A stretch of 38,697 nucleotides of DNA. Origin: Oscillospiraceae bacterium (lineage in GTDB: Bacteria > Bacillota > Clostridia > Oscillospirales > CAG-272). Below are positions 13,103 through 21,512 of this stretch, one piece after another. The notes beneath the pieces are model-generated. The model worked only from the letters and a program-made list of their open reading frames with translations, was not told where the DNA came from and did no database searches. The position numbers and the translations under genes were made by a program. The DNA is taken from the NCBI GenBank assembly GCA_015064205.1, contig SVSR01000016.1, forward strand, positions 1-38,697. Reading direction: 5' to 3'. Each line of letters starts with the position of its first letter. Within the stretch, counting starts at the first letter, position 1.

Positions 13103-15235
13103 ATGGGACTTACCAATAAATCGGTGGGAAAAGCCGCCATTGATACAGAGTTTGATATACAAAAACGTGCAGATAACGAATACATAATTGCTCTTGCTGG
13201 AAATCCAAACGTAGGGAAAAGTACTATTTTCAACGGACTTACGGGAATGAATCAGCATACGGGCAACTGGCCGGGGAAGACTGTTGCAAGCGCTAAGGGA
13301 TACGCGCGAAGCGGGGATAATACATACATAGTTGTAGACCTTCCGGGCACATATTCGCTTGCATCACATTCACCCGAAGAGGAGATAGCGAGAGACTTTA
13401 TATGCTTTGGAAGATCAGACGCGGTTCTTGTAGTCTGCGATGCAACCTGCCTTGAGCGAAATCTTAACCTTGTTTTGCAAACGCTTGAGATAACACCGAA
13501 CGTTATCGTATGTGTAAATTTGCTTGACGAGGCAGGCAGAAAAAGCATTAGCGTAGATCTTGAGGCGCTGTCAAAGCTTCTTGGAGTGCCTGTTATCGGG
13601 AGTGTCGGCAGAAAAAAGAAAAGCTTAAATGAAATACTTTCAATGCTTGATCTCAAGGTAGCAGAAAAGTCGGAAACAGGAGAGCCATGCCGTGTGCGCT
13701 ATCCTGCGCTTATTGAAAATTCGATAGATGAGATATGTGCTGCTCTTGGCGATGATGTTTATATTTCAAGGTACGTTGCGCTTCGTCTTTTAGAGGAAGA
13801 CAAGGCTACGGCTGAGAAATTGGCAGGGGAGTTTGAACTGCCGCTTGAAGGCGCGTTAGATATTACGAAAAAACAAATAGATAAACTAAAAGAGTCGGGA
13901 ATATACGGCAAGCGCCTCAGCGACATGATAGTAGGCTCAACGGTACGAAGTGCTGAGAGAATATGCGCTGAATGTGTAAAAACAAGCGGAGATAAATATA
14001 AAAATACCGATCATAAGCTTGATAAGATCTTTACGGGTAAAATAACGGCATATCCCATAATGATACTGTTTTTTGCGTTTATATTCTGGCTTACTATAAC
14101 GGGAGCAAATTACCCGTCGAATCTATTGTCGGAACTACTGTTTTCTCTGGAGGATAAGATTGACTTGCTCTGCGATAGGATAAACATGCCTTATTGGATT
14201 CACGGCGTACTTGTCAGCGGAGCATACAGGGTGCTTGCGTGGGTAGTATCTGTAATGCTTCCTCCGATGGCGATATTTTTTCCGTTGTTTACTCTTTTGG
14301 AGGATGCAGGATATCTTCCGCGTATCGCATATAATCTTGATAAGCCGCTTGCTAAATGCAGAGCTTGCGGTAAACAGGCGCTTACAATGTGTATGGGCTT
14401 TGGCTGCAACGCCGCAGGAGTTGTTGGGTGCCGTATAATAGATTCGAAACGCGAAAGGCTTCTTGCTATACTTACAAACGCATTTGTACCGTGTAACGGC
14501 AGGTTTCCTACGCTTATTGCAATTATAAGTATGTTCTTTGTATATAGCGCAGGGAATAGCACAAATGCCGCCTCGCTTGTTTCGACTTTGCTTTTAACAG
14601 GGATTATCATACTTAGCGTTGCCATGACACTTATTGCAACGAGGCTTCTTTCTTCAACTATTCTTCGCGGTATGCCTTCGTCGTTTGTGTTTGAACTTCC
14701 GCCATACAGACGGCCTCAGATAGGTAAGGTGATAGTACGCTCGATATTTGACCGAACTCTGTTTGTCCTTGCACGCTCCGCGGCGGTTGCAGCACCTGCA
14801 GGAGCTGTTATATGGATACTTGCCAATATAAATATGGCAGATAAGAGCTTGCTCTTGCACGTATCCGATTTCCTTGAACCTTTTGGCAAAATAATGGGAC
14901 TTGACGGAGCAATATTACTCGGTTTTATTCTCGGTTTCCCCGCAAATGAAATCGTCCTGCCGATAATTATAATGGTATATACCGCAAGTACGAGCCTCAC
15001 TGACGTGGCAAGCACCAGCGCTATGCGCGAGATATTTATATCAAACGGATGGACGTCGGTTACGGCGCTCAACGTGATGTTATTTTCGCTTATGCACTGG
15101 CCGTGTTCAACGACTGTTCTGACCGTCAGAAAAGAAACAGGCAGTATGAAATGGACGCTTCTTTCAATGCTTATACCAACAGTTTTTGGCGTTTTAATAT
15201 GTATAGCAATAAACACTGTTGCGAGCATTATATAA
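13103..15235 (+). CDS. feoB: FeoB ferrous iron permease
   Basis: 710 aa from the ATG at 13103, chosen for an AAGG ribosome binding site 6 bp upstream; an in-frame ATG 33 bp earlier (13070) lacks one. The N-terminal G domain has GNPNVGKS (G1), the G2 Thr, DLPGTYS (G3) and NLLDE (G4). The C-terminal membrane domain has about 10 helices in the FeoB gate arrangement. The core motif reads GFGCNAAGVVGCR where many FeoB have GFGCSVPAIMATR, so it belongs to a variant subgroup. It imports Fe2+ across the cytoplasmic membrane, driven by the G domain. It has its own terminator at 15240-15263, and possibly its own promoter separate from feoA. Confidence 0.95.
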   Translation: MGLTNKSVGKAAIDTEFDIQKRADNEYIIALAGNPNVGKSTIFNGLTGMNQHTGNWPGKTVASAKGYARSGDNTYIVVDLPGTYSLASHSPEEEIARDFICFGRSDAVLVVCDATCLERNLNLVLQTLEITPNVIVCVNLLDEAGRKSISVDLEALSKLLGVPVIGSVGRKKKSLNEILSMLDLKVAEKSETGEPCRVRYPALIENSIDEICAALGDDVYISRYVALRLLEEDKATAEKLAGEFELPLEGALDITKKQIDKLKESGIYGKRLSDMIVGSTVRSAERICAECVKTSGDKYKNTDHKLDKIFTGKITAYPIMILFFAFIFWLTITGANYPSNLLSELLFSLEDKIDLLCDRINMPYWIHGVLVSGAYRVLAWVVSVMLPPMAIFFPLFTLLEDAGYLPRIAYNLDKPLAKCRACGKQALTMCMGFGCNAAGVVGCRIIDSKRERLLAILTNAFVPCNGRFPTLIAIISMFFVYSAGNSTNAASLVSTLLLTGIIILSVAMTLIATRLLSSTILRGMPSSFVFELPPYRRPQIGKVIVRSIFDRTLFVLARSAAVAAPAGAVIWILANINMADKSLLLHVSDFLEPFGKIMGLDGAILLGFILGFPANEIVLPIIIMVYTASTSLTDVASTSAMREIFISNGWTSVTALNVMLFSLMHWPCSTTVLTVRKETGSMKWTLLSMLIPTVFGVLICIAINTVASII

Positions 15236-15239
15236 GTAG

Positions 15240-15263
15240 AAGGCAGCTTTTAGCTGCCTTTTT
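15240..15263 (+). terminator. terminator after feoB
   Basis: AAGGCAGCT (15240-15248), loop TTT, AGCTGCCTT (15252-15260), followed by TTT. On the minus strand there is no T-run, so it works mainly for feoB. Confidence 0.8.
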
Positions 15264-15266
15264 GAG

Positions 15267-15719
15267 TTATGAATACATGTTGTTTTTAGACATGTAGTCG
15301 TATATCATCTTACCGTGCTCCTGCTCTTCCTTTTGAATATGGTTAAGAGCATTTCGGGCATTCTCGTCTGAAAACTCGAAAATTGAGGTGTTGTAGAGGC
15401 TTGATGCGTGTTTTTCTGTGTTAAGAAGGTCACTGCAAAGATAACAGTCGGCTTTTTTGTCTTCCGTTTCACCCTGTGAATAGGTTTCTGTAAAAGTTGG
15501 GGAAACAGTTGAACCGCCCGAAGGCTGCGGTACGCTTCCTTCGTTTATCTGCATGATAGTATTAAGATGGCCTTGCTCGATCTGAGCGATCTGCGAAAAA
15601 AGGTTTTTAAGCTGAGGGTCCTTGGCGCAAGAAGCGTGCTTGGTGTATTTTTGTATACAGAGTTCCTCTTCGCCCTTTAGATCCTTGAGTAAGTCTTTTT
15701 CTTTTTGTGTAAGCTGCAT
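15267..15719 (-). CDS. CotF-like ferritin-fold spore coat protein
   Basis: 150 aa. The two-helix halves MQLTQKEKDLLKDLKGEEEL...IEQGHLNTIM and LNTEKHASSLYNTSIFEF... EEQEHGKMIYDYM carry paired Glu and His residues (EEELC, EQGH, EQEHG) like a rubrerythrin/ferritin-type four-helix bundle, the pattern of the CotF family (spore coat protein F). It is probably a mother-cell spore coat component; whether it binds metal is unknown. A good AGGAGG ribosome binding site lies on the minus strand. A CATAATATA-like -10 (plus-strand 15737-15745) would fit a sporulation sigma factor, but the -35 is not convincing. A TGCAGT/ACTGCA inverted repeat lies just upstream. Confidence 0.75.
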   Translation of the reverse strand: MQLTQKEKDLLKDLKGEEELCIQKYTKHASCAKDPQLKNLFSQIAQIEQGHLNTIMQINEGSVPQPSGGSTVSPTFTETYSQGETEDKKADCYLCSDLLNTEKHASSLYNTSIFEFSDENARNALNHIQKEEQEHGKMIYDYMSKNNMYS

Positions 15720-15782
15720 GGTATATTCCTCCTGTGTATATTATGCAGTTAGTATACTGCAAAATTGCACCGCTCATACAAA

Positions 15783-15813
15783 AAATATAAAAAAGCACCC
15801 GTGTGGGTGCTTT
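15783..15813 (-). terminator. terminator after birA
   Basis: On the minus strand: AAAGCACCC (15813-15805), loop ACAC, GGGTGCTTT (15800-15792), then TTTTATATTTTT to 15783. It is strong and lies 3 bp after the birA stop. Confidence 0.85.
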
Positions 15814-15815
15814 CT

Positions 15816-16577
15816 CTATTTAACCTTGATGCTTACGTCTCCCGAATTTAATACGCGTTTGCTTCCGTCATCAAGCGTGACATGAAGCGAGTAATCATCG
15901 CCGATAGCATCTGCTTTGGCCGGTATTTTTTTATCATCAGACAGAATATATATATCACGTCCGGTTATGAGTGAGCGTGAGCGGTATTCTGAAACAAAAC
16001 TGTTTTGACCTATAATAGGATAGATGGAAAAGAATTCATCTATCAGCATGACGGTAAACTCATTTTTTAACTCTTCATTATACCCGCAGTCGTAAACCGA
16101 ATCAGCAATAGATGAAATATCATCGGGGAATCCATTTTGGGGCTTAAAGAGATTTACTCCTATTCCAAGCACGGCATAGTTTATACTGCTATCTGTATTT
16201 ACCGAAGCTTCCGTCAGAATACCGCAGACCTTTTTACCGTTTTTGTATATATCGTTGACCCATTTTATCTTAACGTCGGACTTGCATGCACGCTCGATTA
16301 TACGAGCCGCTGCCACAGCCGCTGCAGTAGTTATCTCAAGGGCTTTGTCAGATGTAAGAGCGGGGCGCAGTATGATGCTCATATAAAGACCTGTGTTTTC
16401 GGGCGAAAAGAAGCTTCTTCCCATTCGGCCGCGTCCGCCGGTTTGCATCTTTGCAATAATGACGGTTTTTTCTGAGGTGCCGTTTTCTGCATATTCTTTT
16501 GCGAGAGTGTTAGTTGATGCGCAGGTGTCAATATTTATTATACTTACGCCCGCTGTTTTTACTTTAATATGATTCAT
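15816..16577 (-). CDS. birA: biotin-[acetyl-CoA-carboxylase] ligase, short form
   Basis: 253 aa. The biotin/lipoate ligase motif GGRGRMGRS at 47-55 binds biotinyl-AMP, followed by VKIKWVNDIY and KKVCGILTE, the standard BirA catalytic elements; a C-terminal SH3-like domain follows. There is no N-terminal HTH, so it is an enzyme only and not a biotin operon repressor. It attaches biotin to carboxylase carrier proteins. It has its own TTGACA-N18-TACAAT promoter on the minus strand (16608-16637). Stop at 15816, terminator next. Confidence 0.93.
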   Translation of the reverse strand: MNHIKVKTAGVSIINIDTCASTNTLAKEYAENGTSEKTVIIAKMQTGGRGRMGRSFFSPENTGLYMSIILRPALTSDKALEITTAAAVAAARIIERACKSDVKIKWVNDIYKNGKKVCGILTEASVNTDSSINYAVLGIGVNLFKPQNGFPDDISSIADSVYDCGYNEELKNEFTVMLIDEFFSIYPIIGQNSFVSEYRSRSLITGRDIYILSDDKKIPAKADAIGDDYSLHVTLDDGSKRVLNSGDVSIKVK

Positions 16578-16607
16578 ATAACTGCCTCATTTTAATATTG
16601 CAGTAAA

Positions 16608-16637
16608 ATTGTACCATATTAACAGACTGTATGTCAA
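16608..16637 (-). promoter_or_regulatory. birA promoter
   Basis: On the minus strand: TTGACA (16637-16632), 18-bp spacer, TACAAT (16613-16608), with a TGG before the -10. It is divergent from the promoter of the E2-like gene. Confidence 0.75.
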
Positions 16638-16684
16638 CAGAGGAATTTTTTATGAAGAAAATGTTAGTAAATTGTAGAAAAAAC

Positions 16685-16713
16685 TTGAAAAATAATATTA
16701 CATGTGGTATAAT
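16685..16713 (+). promoter_or_regulatory. promoter of the E2-like / acyl ligase operon
   Basis: TTGAAA (16685-16690), 17-bp spacer, TATAAT (16708-16713), with TGG immediately before the -10. It starts 27 bp before the first gene. Confidence 0.8.
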
Positions 16714-16739
16714 ATCTGTGTATATTTTATACGAAAGGT

Positions 16740-17633
16740 ATGGACACGATTATGTCGGACAAGAAAAGACTTTCTGACCGTTACGATGGCAGACGGATAG
16801 ATAAACTTGACCCAATGCATATATTTATGCCCTACGTGCTTAAGAAGAGAACAGATAACGAAGCGGTAATGAATGAGCTTATCGAAATGGGCCCTGTTCT
16901 TGAGTATGTTGCAAAGAAAAACGCAGGCGAGCCCGAATTTAAATACACGATGTTCCACGTAATATGCGCGGCTGTTGCAAAAACAATAGCTATGCGCCCT
17001 AAGCTCAACTATTATATAATCAACCGCAAATATTATGAAAGAAGCAATATTTCACTTGCGTTTACAGTCAAGAAAAAGTTTGCAGACGATTCAGACGAAG
17101 CACTTGCTATCGTTAAAACTTATAAGGATAGTGAAGCGTCTCCAATAGACGAGGTATATTCTCAGATAAAAAAAGTAGTGTGCGGCGTCAGACACGAGAA
17201 CAAGGACGACGGGGCAACGGATATAATGGGGATACTTACAAAGATCCCGGGATTTATACTTACAGCTGTGGTAAGGCTTATGTATTTTTTAGATGCTCAC
17301 GGATGGCTTCCCAAGGTTCTTGTGGACGTTGACCCGTATCACTGCAGTGCATTTCTCTCGAATCTGGGCAGTATAAAAATGTCGGCTACATATCATCATC
17401 TTGCAGAGTGGGGAACCAACTCATTTTTCGCAATAATCGGTGAGATGAAAAAAAGACCGATATATAATGCTGACGGAAGTTTTGAGATAAAGGACGCGCT
17501 TGAAATGGGGCTTACCGTTGACGAGCGTATTGCCGACGGATATTATTTTATCAAGAGCATGAGGCTTTTAAAGCATCTGCTTGCAAATCCTGAGCTTTTA
17601 GAGCTGCCGATGAACGAAAAGATAGAATATTAA
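16740..17633 (+). CDS. stand-alone E2 (2-oxoacid dehydrogenase) acyltransferase-fold protein, catalytic His replaced
   Basis: 297 aa with no lipoyl or peripheral-subunit binding domain. It is only the E2/chloramphenicol acetyltransferase-like domain: early KYTMFHVICAAVAKTIAMRP, then FLSNLGSIKMSATYHHLAEW, and at the end LTVDERIADGYYFIKSMRLL followed by HLLANPELL. In true E2 enzymes that stretch reads DHRxxDG, where His is the catalytic base; here it is D-E-R-I-A-D-G, so Glu replaces His while the Asp is kept. The protein may therefore have a different acyl-transfer chemistry or be structural. The next gene is an acyl-CoA ligase 33 bp downstream, so an acyl-CoA-dependent function is likely. A 20-bp tandem duplication overlaps the stop codon. 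Confidence 0.75.
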   Translation: MDTIMSDKKRLSDRYDGRRIDKLDPMHIFMPYVLKKRTDNEAVMNELIEMGPVLEYVAKKNAGEPEFKYTMFHVICAAVAKTIAMRPKLNYYIINRKYYERSNISLAFTVKKKFADDSDEALAIVKTYKDSEASPIDEVYSQIKKVVCGVRHENKDDGATDIMGILTKIPGFILTAVVRLMYFLDAHGWLPKVLVDVDPYHCSAFLSNLGSIKMSATYHHLAEWGTNSFFAIIGEMKKRPIYNADGSFEIKDALEMGLTVDERIADGYYFIKSMRLLKHLLANPELLELPMNEKIEY

Positions 17634-17654
17634 ACGAAAAGATAGAATATTAAA
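17613..17654 (+). repeat. 20-bp tandem duplication across the stop codon
   Basis: The 20-bp unit holding AACGAAAAGATAGAATATTA occurs twice, at 17613-17632 and 17633-17652, extended by two matching bases. It covers the last six codons and the stop of the E2-like gene. The second copy lies entirely in the 33-bp gap, so the protein is unchanged. Confidence 0.95.
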
Positions 17655-17666
17655 GGAGACTGTCAC

Positions 17667-19385
17667 ATGGTCGAAACAATTGAAATAAAAACGCCGTGGC
17701 TTAAAAGCTACGGTGAGGTGGACTTTCATCTTGATTATCCAAAGTATACAATGTGCGATGCAGTTTTTGCTTCGGCAAAGGACAGTCCCGATTTTCCTGC
17801 ACTTGCATTTATGGGAAGAAAAATAAGCTATAAAAAGCTTGAAGAAAATATAGAGCTTTGCGCGAAATCATTTAAGGCTCTGGGCATAAAAGAGGGCGAC
17901 AGAGTAACGCTTTGTATGCCCAACGTACCGCAGACGGTGTACTCTTTCTATGCTCTTAACCGTATCGGCGCGATTGCCGTTATGATACATCCTCTCTCGG
18001 CACAGGGAGAGATACTCTACTATCTCAAAGATACCGAAAGTAAGTACGTTTTAACGCTTGATGGCTTTTATCCTAAGCTTAGAGAAGTTATGGACGAGTA
18101 TCCTCTAAACAAGCTCATAATAACAAGCATAAAGGACGAGCTTGGGCTTTTAATGACTGTAGGATATTCGCTGACACAGGGAAGAACTATAAAGCCCGTG
18201 CCATATGATGATACCGTTATAAGCTGGAAAAGCTTTACTGACGGCGGCAGAGCATTTGCAGGAAAATATGTTTCTCAAAAGGGCGCTGACGACGTTGCCG
18301 TAATTCTTTTTTCGGGCGGTACAACGGGTACGACCAAGGGTATAGAGCTTACAAATTTAAACTTTAATGCCCTTGCTATGCAGACTGTGGCCATGTGTAA
18401 CAAAGAAGTCAAGCATAAGAAAATGCTTGCGGCGATGCCTATGTTCCACGGCTTTGGGCTTGGCGTTTGCGTACATACTATGATGCTTGCCTGCGGTCAG
18501 TCGGTGCTTGTGCCGAGATTCAACGTAAAGGACTATGCTGGGCTTATAAAGAAGCACAGGCCTAATTATATTGCAGGTGTTCCAACTCTTTATGAAGCGC
18601 TTGTGAGAAACAACTACCTCGACGGGGTTAAGCTCGACTGCCTTATGGGCGTTTTCTCGGGTGGAGACTCGCTTTCCATTGAACTTAAAAAGAAGGTTGA
18701 CAAGTTTCTTGAAGAGCATGGCGCAACCGTGCGCATCAGAGAGGGATACGGAACTACAGAGTGTGTAACGGCAAGCTGCCTTACACCGTACAATATTGAA
18801 AAAGAGGGAAGTATAGGTCTTCCTTATCCCGATACTTATTATAAGATAGTAAAGCCGGGAGAACAGGAGGAGATGCCTTATGGTGAGGACGGAGAAATAT
18901 GCATAACCGGCCCCAGCGTTATGAAGGGTTATCTTAACAAACCTGAAGAAAATGCGAATACGCTTAAGGTTCATGAAGACGGAAGAATATGGCTTCATAC
19001 AGGCGACCTGGGCAACATGGATGAGGACGGCTTTATATACTTTAAGCAGCGTATCAAGAGAATGATAATAACAAGCGGATATAACGTATATCCTTCTCAA
19101 ATAGAAAATATCATTGAAGCGCACGAGGCGGTACAGCTATCATGCGTTATTGGAGTTAAAGATCCGCTTAAAATGCAAAAGGTAAAAGCTTTTGTTGTTT
19201 TAAAAACGGGATATTCTGCAAGCGATGAAATGAAGGATGATATACTTGCTCATTGCCGTAAGAATATAGCAAAATACGCAATGCCGTATGACATTGAATT
19301 CAGAGAAGAGCTTCCTAAAACAAGGGTCGGTAAAATAGCTTATACCGAGCTTGAGCGTGAAGAAGCAGAAAAGGAAAATGCATGA
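17667..19385 (+). CDS. AMP-dependent acyl-CoA synthetase/ligase
   Basis: 572 aa. Adenylate-forming motifs in order: ILFSGGTTGTTKG (A3), YGTTE (A5), IWLHTGDLGNMDEDGFIYFK (A7), KRMIITSGYNVYPSQIE (A8) and the C-terminal PKTRVGKIAY with the catalytic Lys (A10). It activates a carboxylic acid to an acyl-AMP and then an acyl-CoA; the length and motif spacing fit medium/long-chain fatty acyl-CoA ligases, but the substrate is not known. A GGAG ribosome binding site lies at 17654-17657. It runs 33 bp after the E2-like gene, and its stop at 19385 lies 13 bp before the next start, implying one operon. Confidence 0.9.
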   Translation: MVETIEIKTPWLKSYGEVDFHLDYPKYTMCDAVFASAKDSPDFPALAFMGRKISYKKLEENIELCAKSFKALGIKEGDRVTLCMPNVPQTVYSFYALNRIGAIAVMIHPLSAQGEILYYLKDTESKYVLTLDGFYPKLREVMDEYPLNKLIITSIKDELGLLMTVGYSLTQGRTIKPVPYDDTVISWKSFTDGGRAFAGKYVSQKGADDVAVILFSGGTTGTTKGIELTNLNFNALAMQTVAMCNKEVKHKKMLAAMPMFHGFGLGVCVHTMMLACGQSVLVPRFNVKDYAGLIKKHRPNYIAGVPTLYEALVRNNYLDGVKLDCLMGVFSGGDSLSIELKKKVDKFLEEHGATVRIREGYGTTECVTASCLTPYNIEKEGSIGLPYPDTYYKIVKPGEQEEMPYGEDGEICITGPSVMKGYLNKPEENANTLKVHEDGRIWLHTGDLGNMDEDGFIYFKQRIKRMIITSGYNVYPSQIENIIEAHEAVQLSCVIGVKDPLKMQKVKAFVVLKTGYSASDEMKDDILAHCRKNIAKYAMPYDIEFREELPKTRVGKIAYTELEREEAEKENA

Positions 19386-19398
19386 TCCGGAGGGAAAT

Positions 19399-21324
19399 AT
19401 GAAAAGAACTCTTTATATATTTTGTGTGGTGGCAATTATGGCGATTTCTTTAATAACCTGCGTATCGGCGGACGATAAGCCGCTTGATGTTTATGCAAAG
19501 GGCTATGACGGCGGAGAAGAGATAACCGTTAACATTATCGGCGATTCGATCTCTTATGATACTGCAACTAATACAGGCTCAAATAAGTATCATGGTGTAT
19601 GGGCATCTGATTTCAAGATGCAGATAAACAATTATAGCCGCGGCGGAACGAATATTAAAGGCACCGGTGCTTATGATCTTACCGAGTGGGAAGGATTTGC
19701 TCCCAGACTTGAAAGAATGATAAACGGTGACGTTCGTGAACATGATGCTGTATCAAACAAAGAAAAGCCCGACTTAATTGTTGTTTTTGGCGGTGTTAAC
19801 GACTATAATACCAATACGGCGATTGGTACGGTAAATGATACGACCAAAGAACAGTCGTATATGGGAGCTGTAAGTGAGATCATAAGAAAGGCGCAAAAGG
19901 CATACCCTGATGCAAAGCTTGTGTTCTTTACGCCACTGAAATCCGATTCGTCGATACTGTTTGGTCAGGATATAAATATGCGTCCGGCTGAGCTTGAAGC
20001 TTATGCTGATGCGATAGTTGAAGTGTGCAAAAAGTATGATGTTGCGTATGTTGATCTCTACCACAACGAAAAGCTTGACTTTACAGGCGCTCTTTCAAAG
20101 TACCTGAGCGACGGCATCCACCCGACAACAGCGGGACACCGGCTGCTTGCAGCAGTTGCAATAGAAGAAATGGAAAAGCAGGGTGTTATCAAAACGCACG
20201 GATACACAACACCTGCGGCACAGATCAAAGAGCTTTCTGCAACACGTTCAAACTCAACCTATGCCCGTGTTTATACGGCAAGTCAGCTTGGAAGAAGAAC
20301 TAAATACGATTCAGCAACCGTTATTGACAGATACATTTTCGCAAAGCATGAAACTACAGAAGATGCGCTCAGATTCACTTCGAAAATATTTATGTCTGAG
20401 CTTGCGCCGTCAATATCGGTAAATCTTAGCGCTTTCAATTTTGAGGCAGTAGATTATCCGTATATGACGTTAGTTTACAGGACCTCGTCAGAAAAAGAAA
20501 AGATAGACATATCTCTTCGCGGTAACAATAACAGTCTTTCAAAGCTTGATGCTTCAAAGACGCCTGCATTAGTGAAAGACGAAAAGGCAGCATTTACTGT
20601 GAATCTTAATGATTTTGCAAATGAAAGCTTGGTTATTGAAAATAATAAGACCTATACTGACCTTTATTATACAATAAACTTCTTTGACAGTACCGTTCAG
20701 ATGGGCTATGACGGCTACGTTGATATAATAGCAATAGGCTTCTTTGATAACGAAGCTGCGGCAAAGTCGTATGACGGAGAATACTATAAGGGATCGGGAT
20801 TTACCGATACGCTCAGCCACTGGGCGTGCGACAATATCGACTACGTTGTAAGAGCCGGCTTGTTCTCGGGAGTAAGCACGTTAGAGTTTAAGCCGAATAA
20901 TAAAATGACGCGCGCTATGCTTGCGGTAGTGCTTTCAAGACTCGGAAATGATACCGAAAACACAACGGCATATCCATATAAGGACGTTGCCGCTGACGCA
21001 TGGTTTGCAAAGGGCGTATCATTTGTATATTCCAAGGGTATCTGCGAGCCCGCCGAGACATTCAGACCTGACGATAATATAACGCGAGAAGAAATTGCTG
21101 ATATGCTTTACAGATATGCAAAGGTAAGCGGCAAGACACTCGGTAAGGCTGAGCTTGATTTTGCAGACGCAGATAAGATCGACGAAGATAAACGCGAAGC
21201 GTTTGAGTATTGCGTATATGCAGGAATCTTCAAAGGCAATAACGACAATACGGTAAACCCCGACGGTGAAGCGAGCCGTGCAGAAGTATCAGCACTTCTG
21301 CAGAGATTCGTTAATGCACAGTAA
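19399..21324 (+). CDS. secreted SGNH/GDSL esterase with three SLH repeats
   Basis: 641 aa from the ATG at 19399 (GGAGGG at 19389-19394); a longer frame upstream overlaps the ligase gene. The signal peptide MKRTLYIFCVVAIMAISLIT is cleaved near CVSA/DDKP. The SGNH domain has GDS at 48-50 (nucleophile Ser50), FGGVNDYN with the expected Gly and Asn, and DGIHPTTAGH near 238 (Asp-x-x-His). A beta-rich linker follows. Three SLH repeats lie near 467-515, 525-580 and 590-640, which anchor the protein to cell-wall polymers. It probably deacylates or deacetylates cell-surface glycans. Sharing an operon with an acyl-CoA ligase and an acyltransferase-fold protein suggests a surface acyl pathway, but this is inference. 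Confidence 0.85.
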   Translation: MKRTLYIFCVVAIMAISLITCVSADDKPLDVYAKGYDGGEEITVNIIGDSISYDTATNTGSNKYHGVWASDFKMQINNYSRGGTNIKGTGAYDLTEWEGFAPRLERMINGDVREHDAVSNKEKPDLIVVFGGVNDYNTNTAIGTVNDTTKEQSYMGAVSEIIRKAQKAYPDAKLVFFTPLKSDSSILFGQDINMRPAELEAYADAIVEVCKKYDVAYVDLYHNEKLDFTGALSKYLSDGIHPTTAGHRLLAAVAIEEMEKQGVIKTHGYTTPAAQIKELSATRSNSTYARVYTASQLGRRTKYDSATVIDRYIFAKHETTEDALRFTSKIFMSELAPSISVNLSAFNFEAVDYPYMTLVYRTSSEKEKIDISLRGNNNSLSKLDASKTPALVKDEKAAFTVNLNDFANESLVIENNKTYTDLYYTINFFDSTVQMGYDGYVDIIAIGFFDNEAAAKSYDGEYYKGSGFTDTLSHWACDNIDYVVRAGLFSGVSTLEFKPNNKMTRAMLAVVLSRLGNDTENTTAYPYKDVAADAWFAKGVSFVYSKGICEPAETFRPDDNITREEIADMLYRYAKVSGKTLGKAELDFADADKIDEDKREAFEYCVYAGIFKGNNDNTVNPDGEASRAEVSALLQRFVNAQ

Positions 21325-21335
21325 ACAGTAAATAC

Positions 21336-21364
21336 AAAAAAGCATCCGTAAGGATGCTTTTTTT
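21336..21364 (+). terminator. terminator after the SLH esterase gene
   Basis: AAAAAAGCATCC (21336-21347), loop GTAA, GGATGCTTTTTTT (21352-21364). It ends the E2-like/ligase/esterase operon. Confidence 0.9.
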
Positions 21365-21415
21365 ATGTTCTGACTTTGGCATATCCAACAGACCATTTTT
21401 TTACATTTAAACAAT

Positions 21416-21446
21416 TGAATATACACGCGGGCAAAGAGTCAATACT
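21416..21446 (+). promoter_or_regulatory. possible forespore (sigma G/F) promoter for sigG
   Basis: TGAATA (21416-21421) fits the sigma G -35 TGNATA; CAATACT (21440-21446) loosely fits the CATACTA -10 with an 18-bp spacer. sigG is known to be autoregulated by sigma G and started by sigma F in B. subtilis. The match is weak, so this is only a candidate. Confidence 0.2.
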
Positions 21447-21512
21447 TTATTTAAGAATTGCAGCCAATTAAGGTTCTTGACTATACGATATGCTGCGGAA
21501 GTGGAGATTATC

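Noticed and set aside
15816-16577. BirA as biotin operon repressor
   Set aside because: The protein has no N-terminal HTH domain, only the ligase and C-terminal domain.
18357-19124. Minus-strand frame of 255 aa inside the acyl-CoA ligase gene
   Set aside because: Antisense to conserved A5-A8 motifs and without a recognisable protein; a shadow frame.
21477-21512. TTG start for sigG
   Set aside because: Adds residues not found in sigma G; the GTG at 21513 has a good ribosome binding site and restores the family N-terminus.
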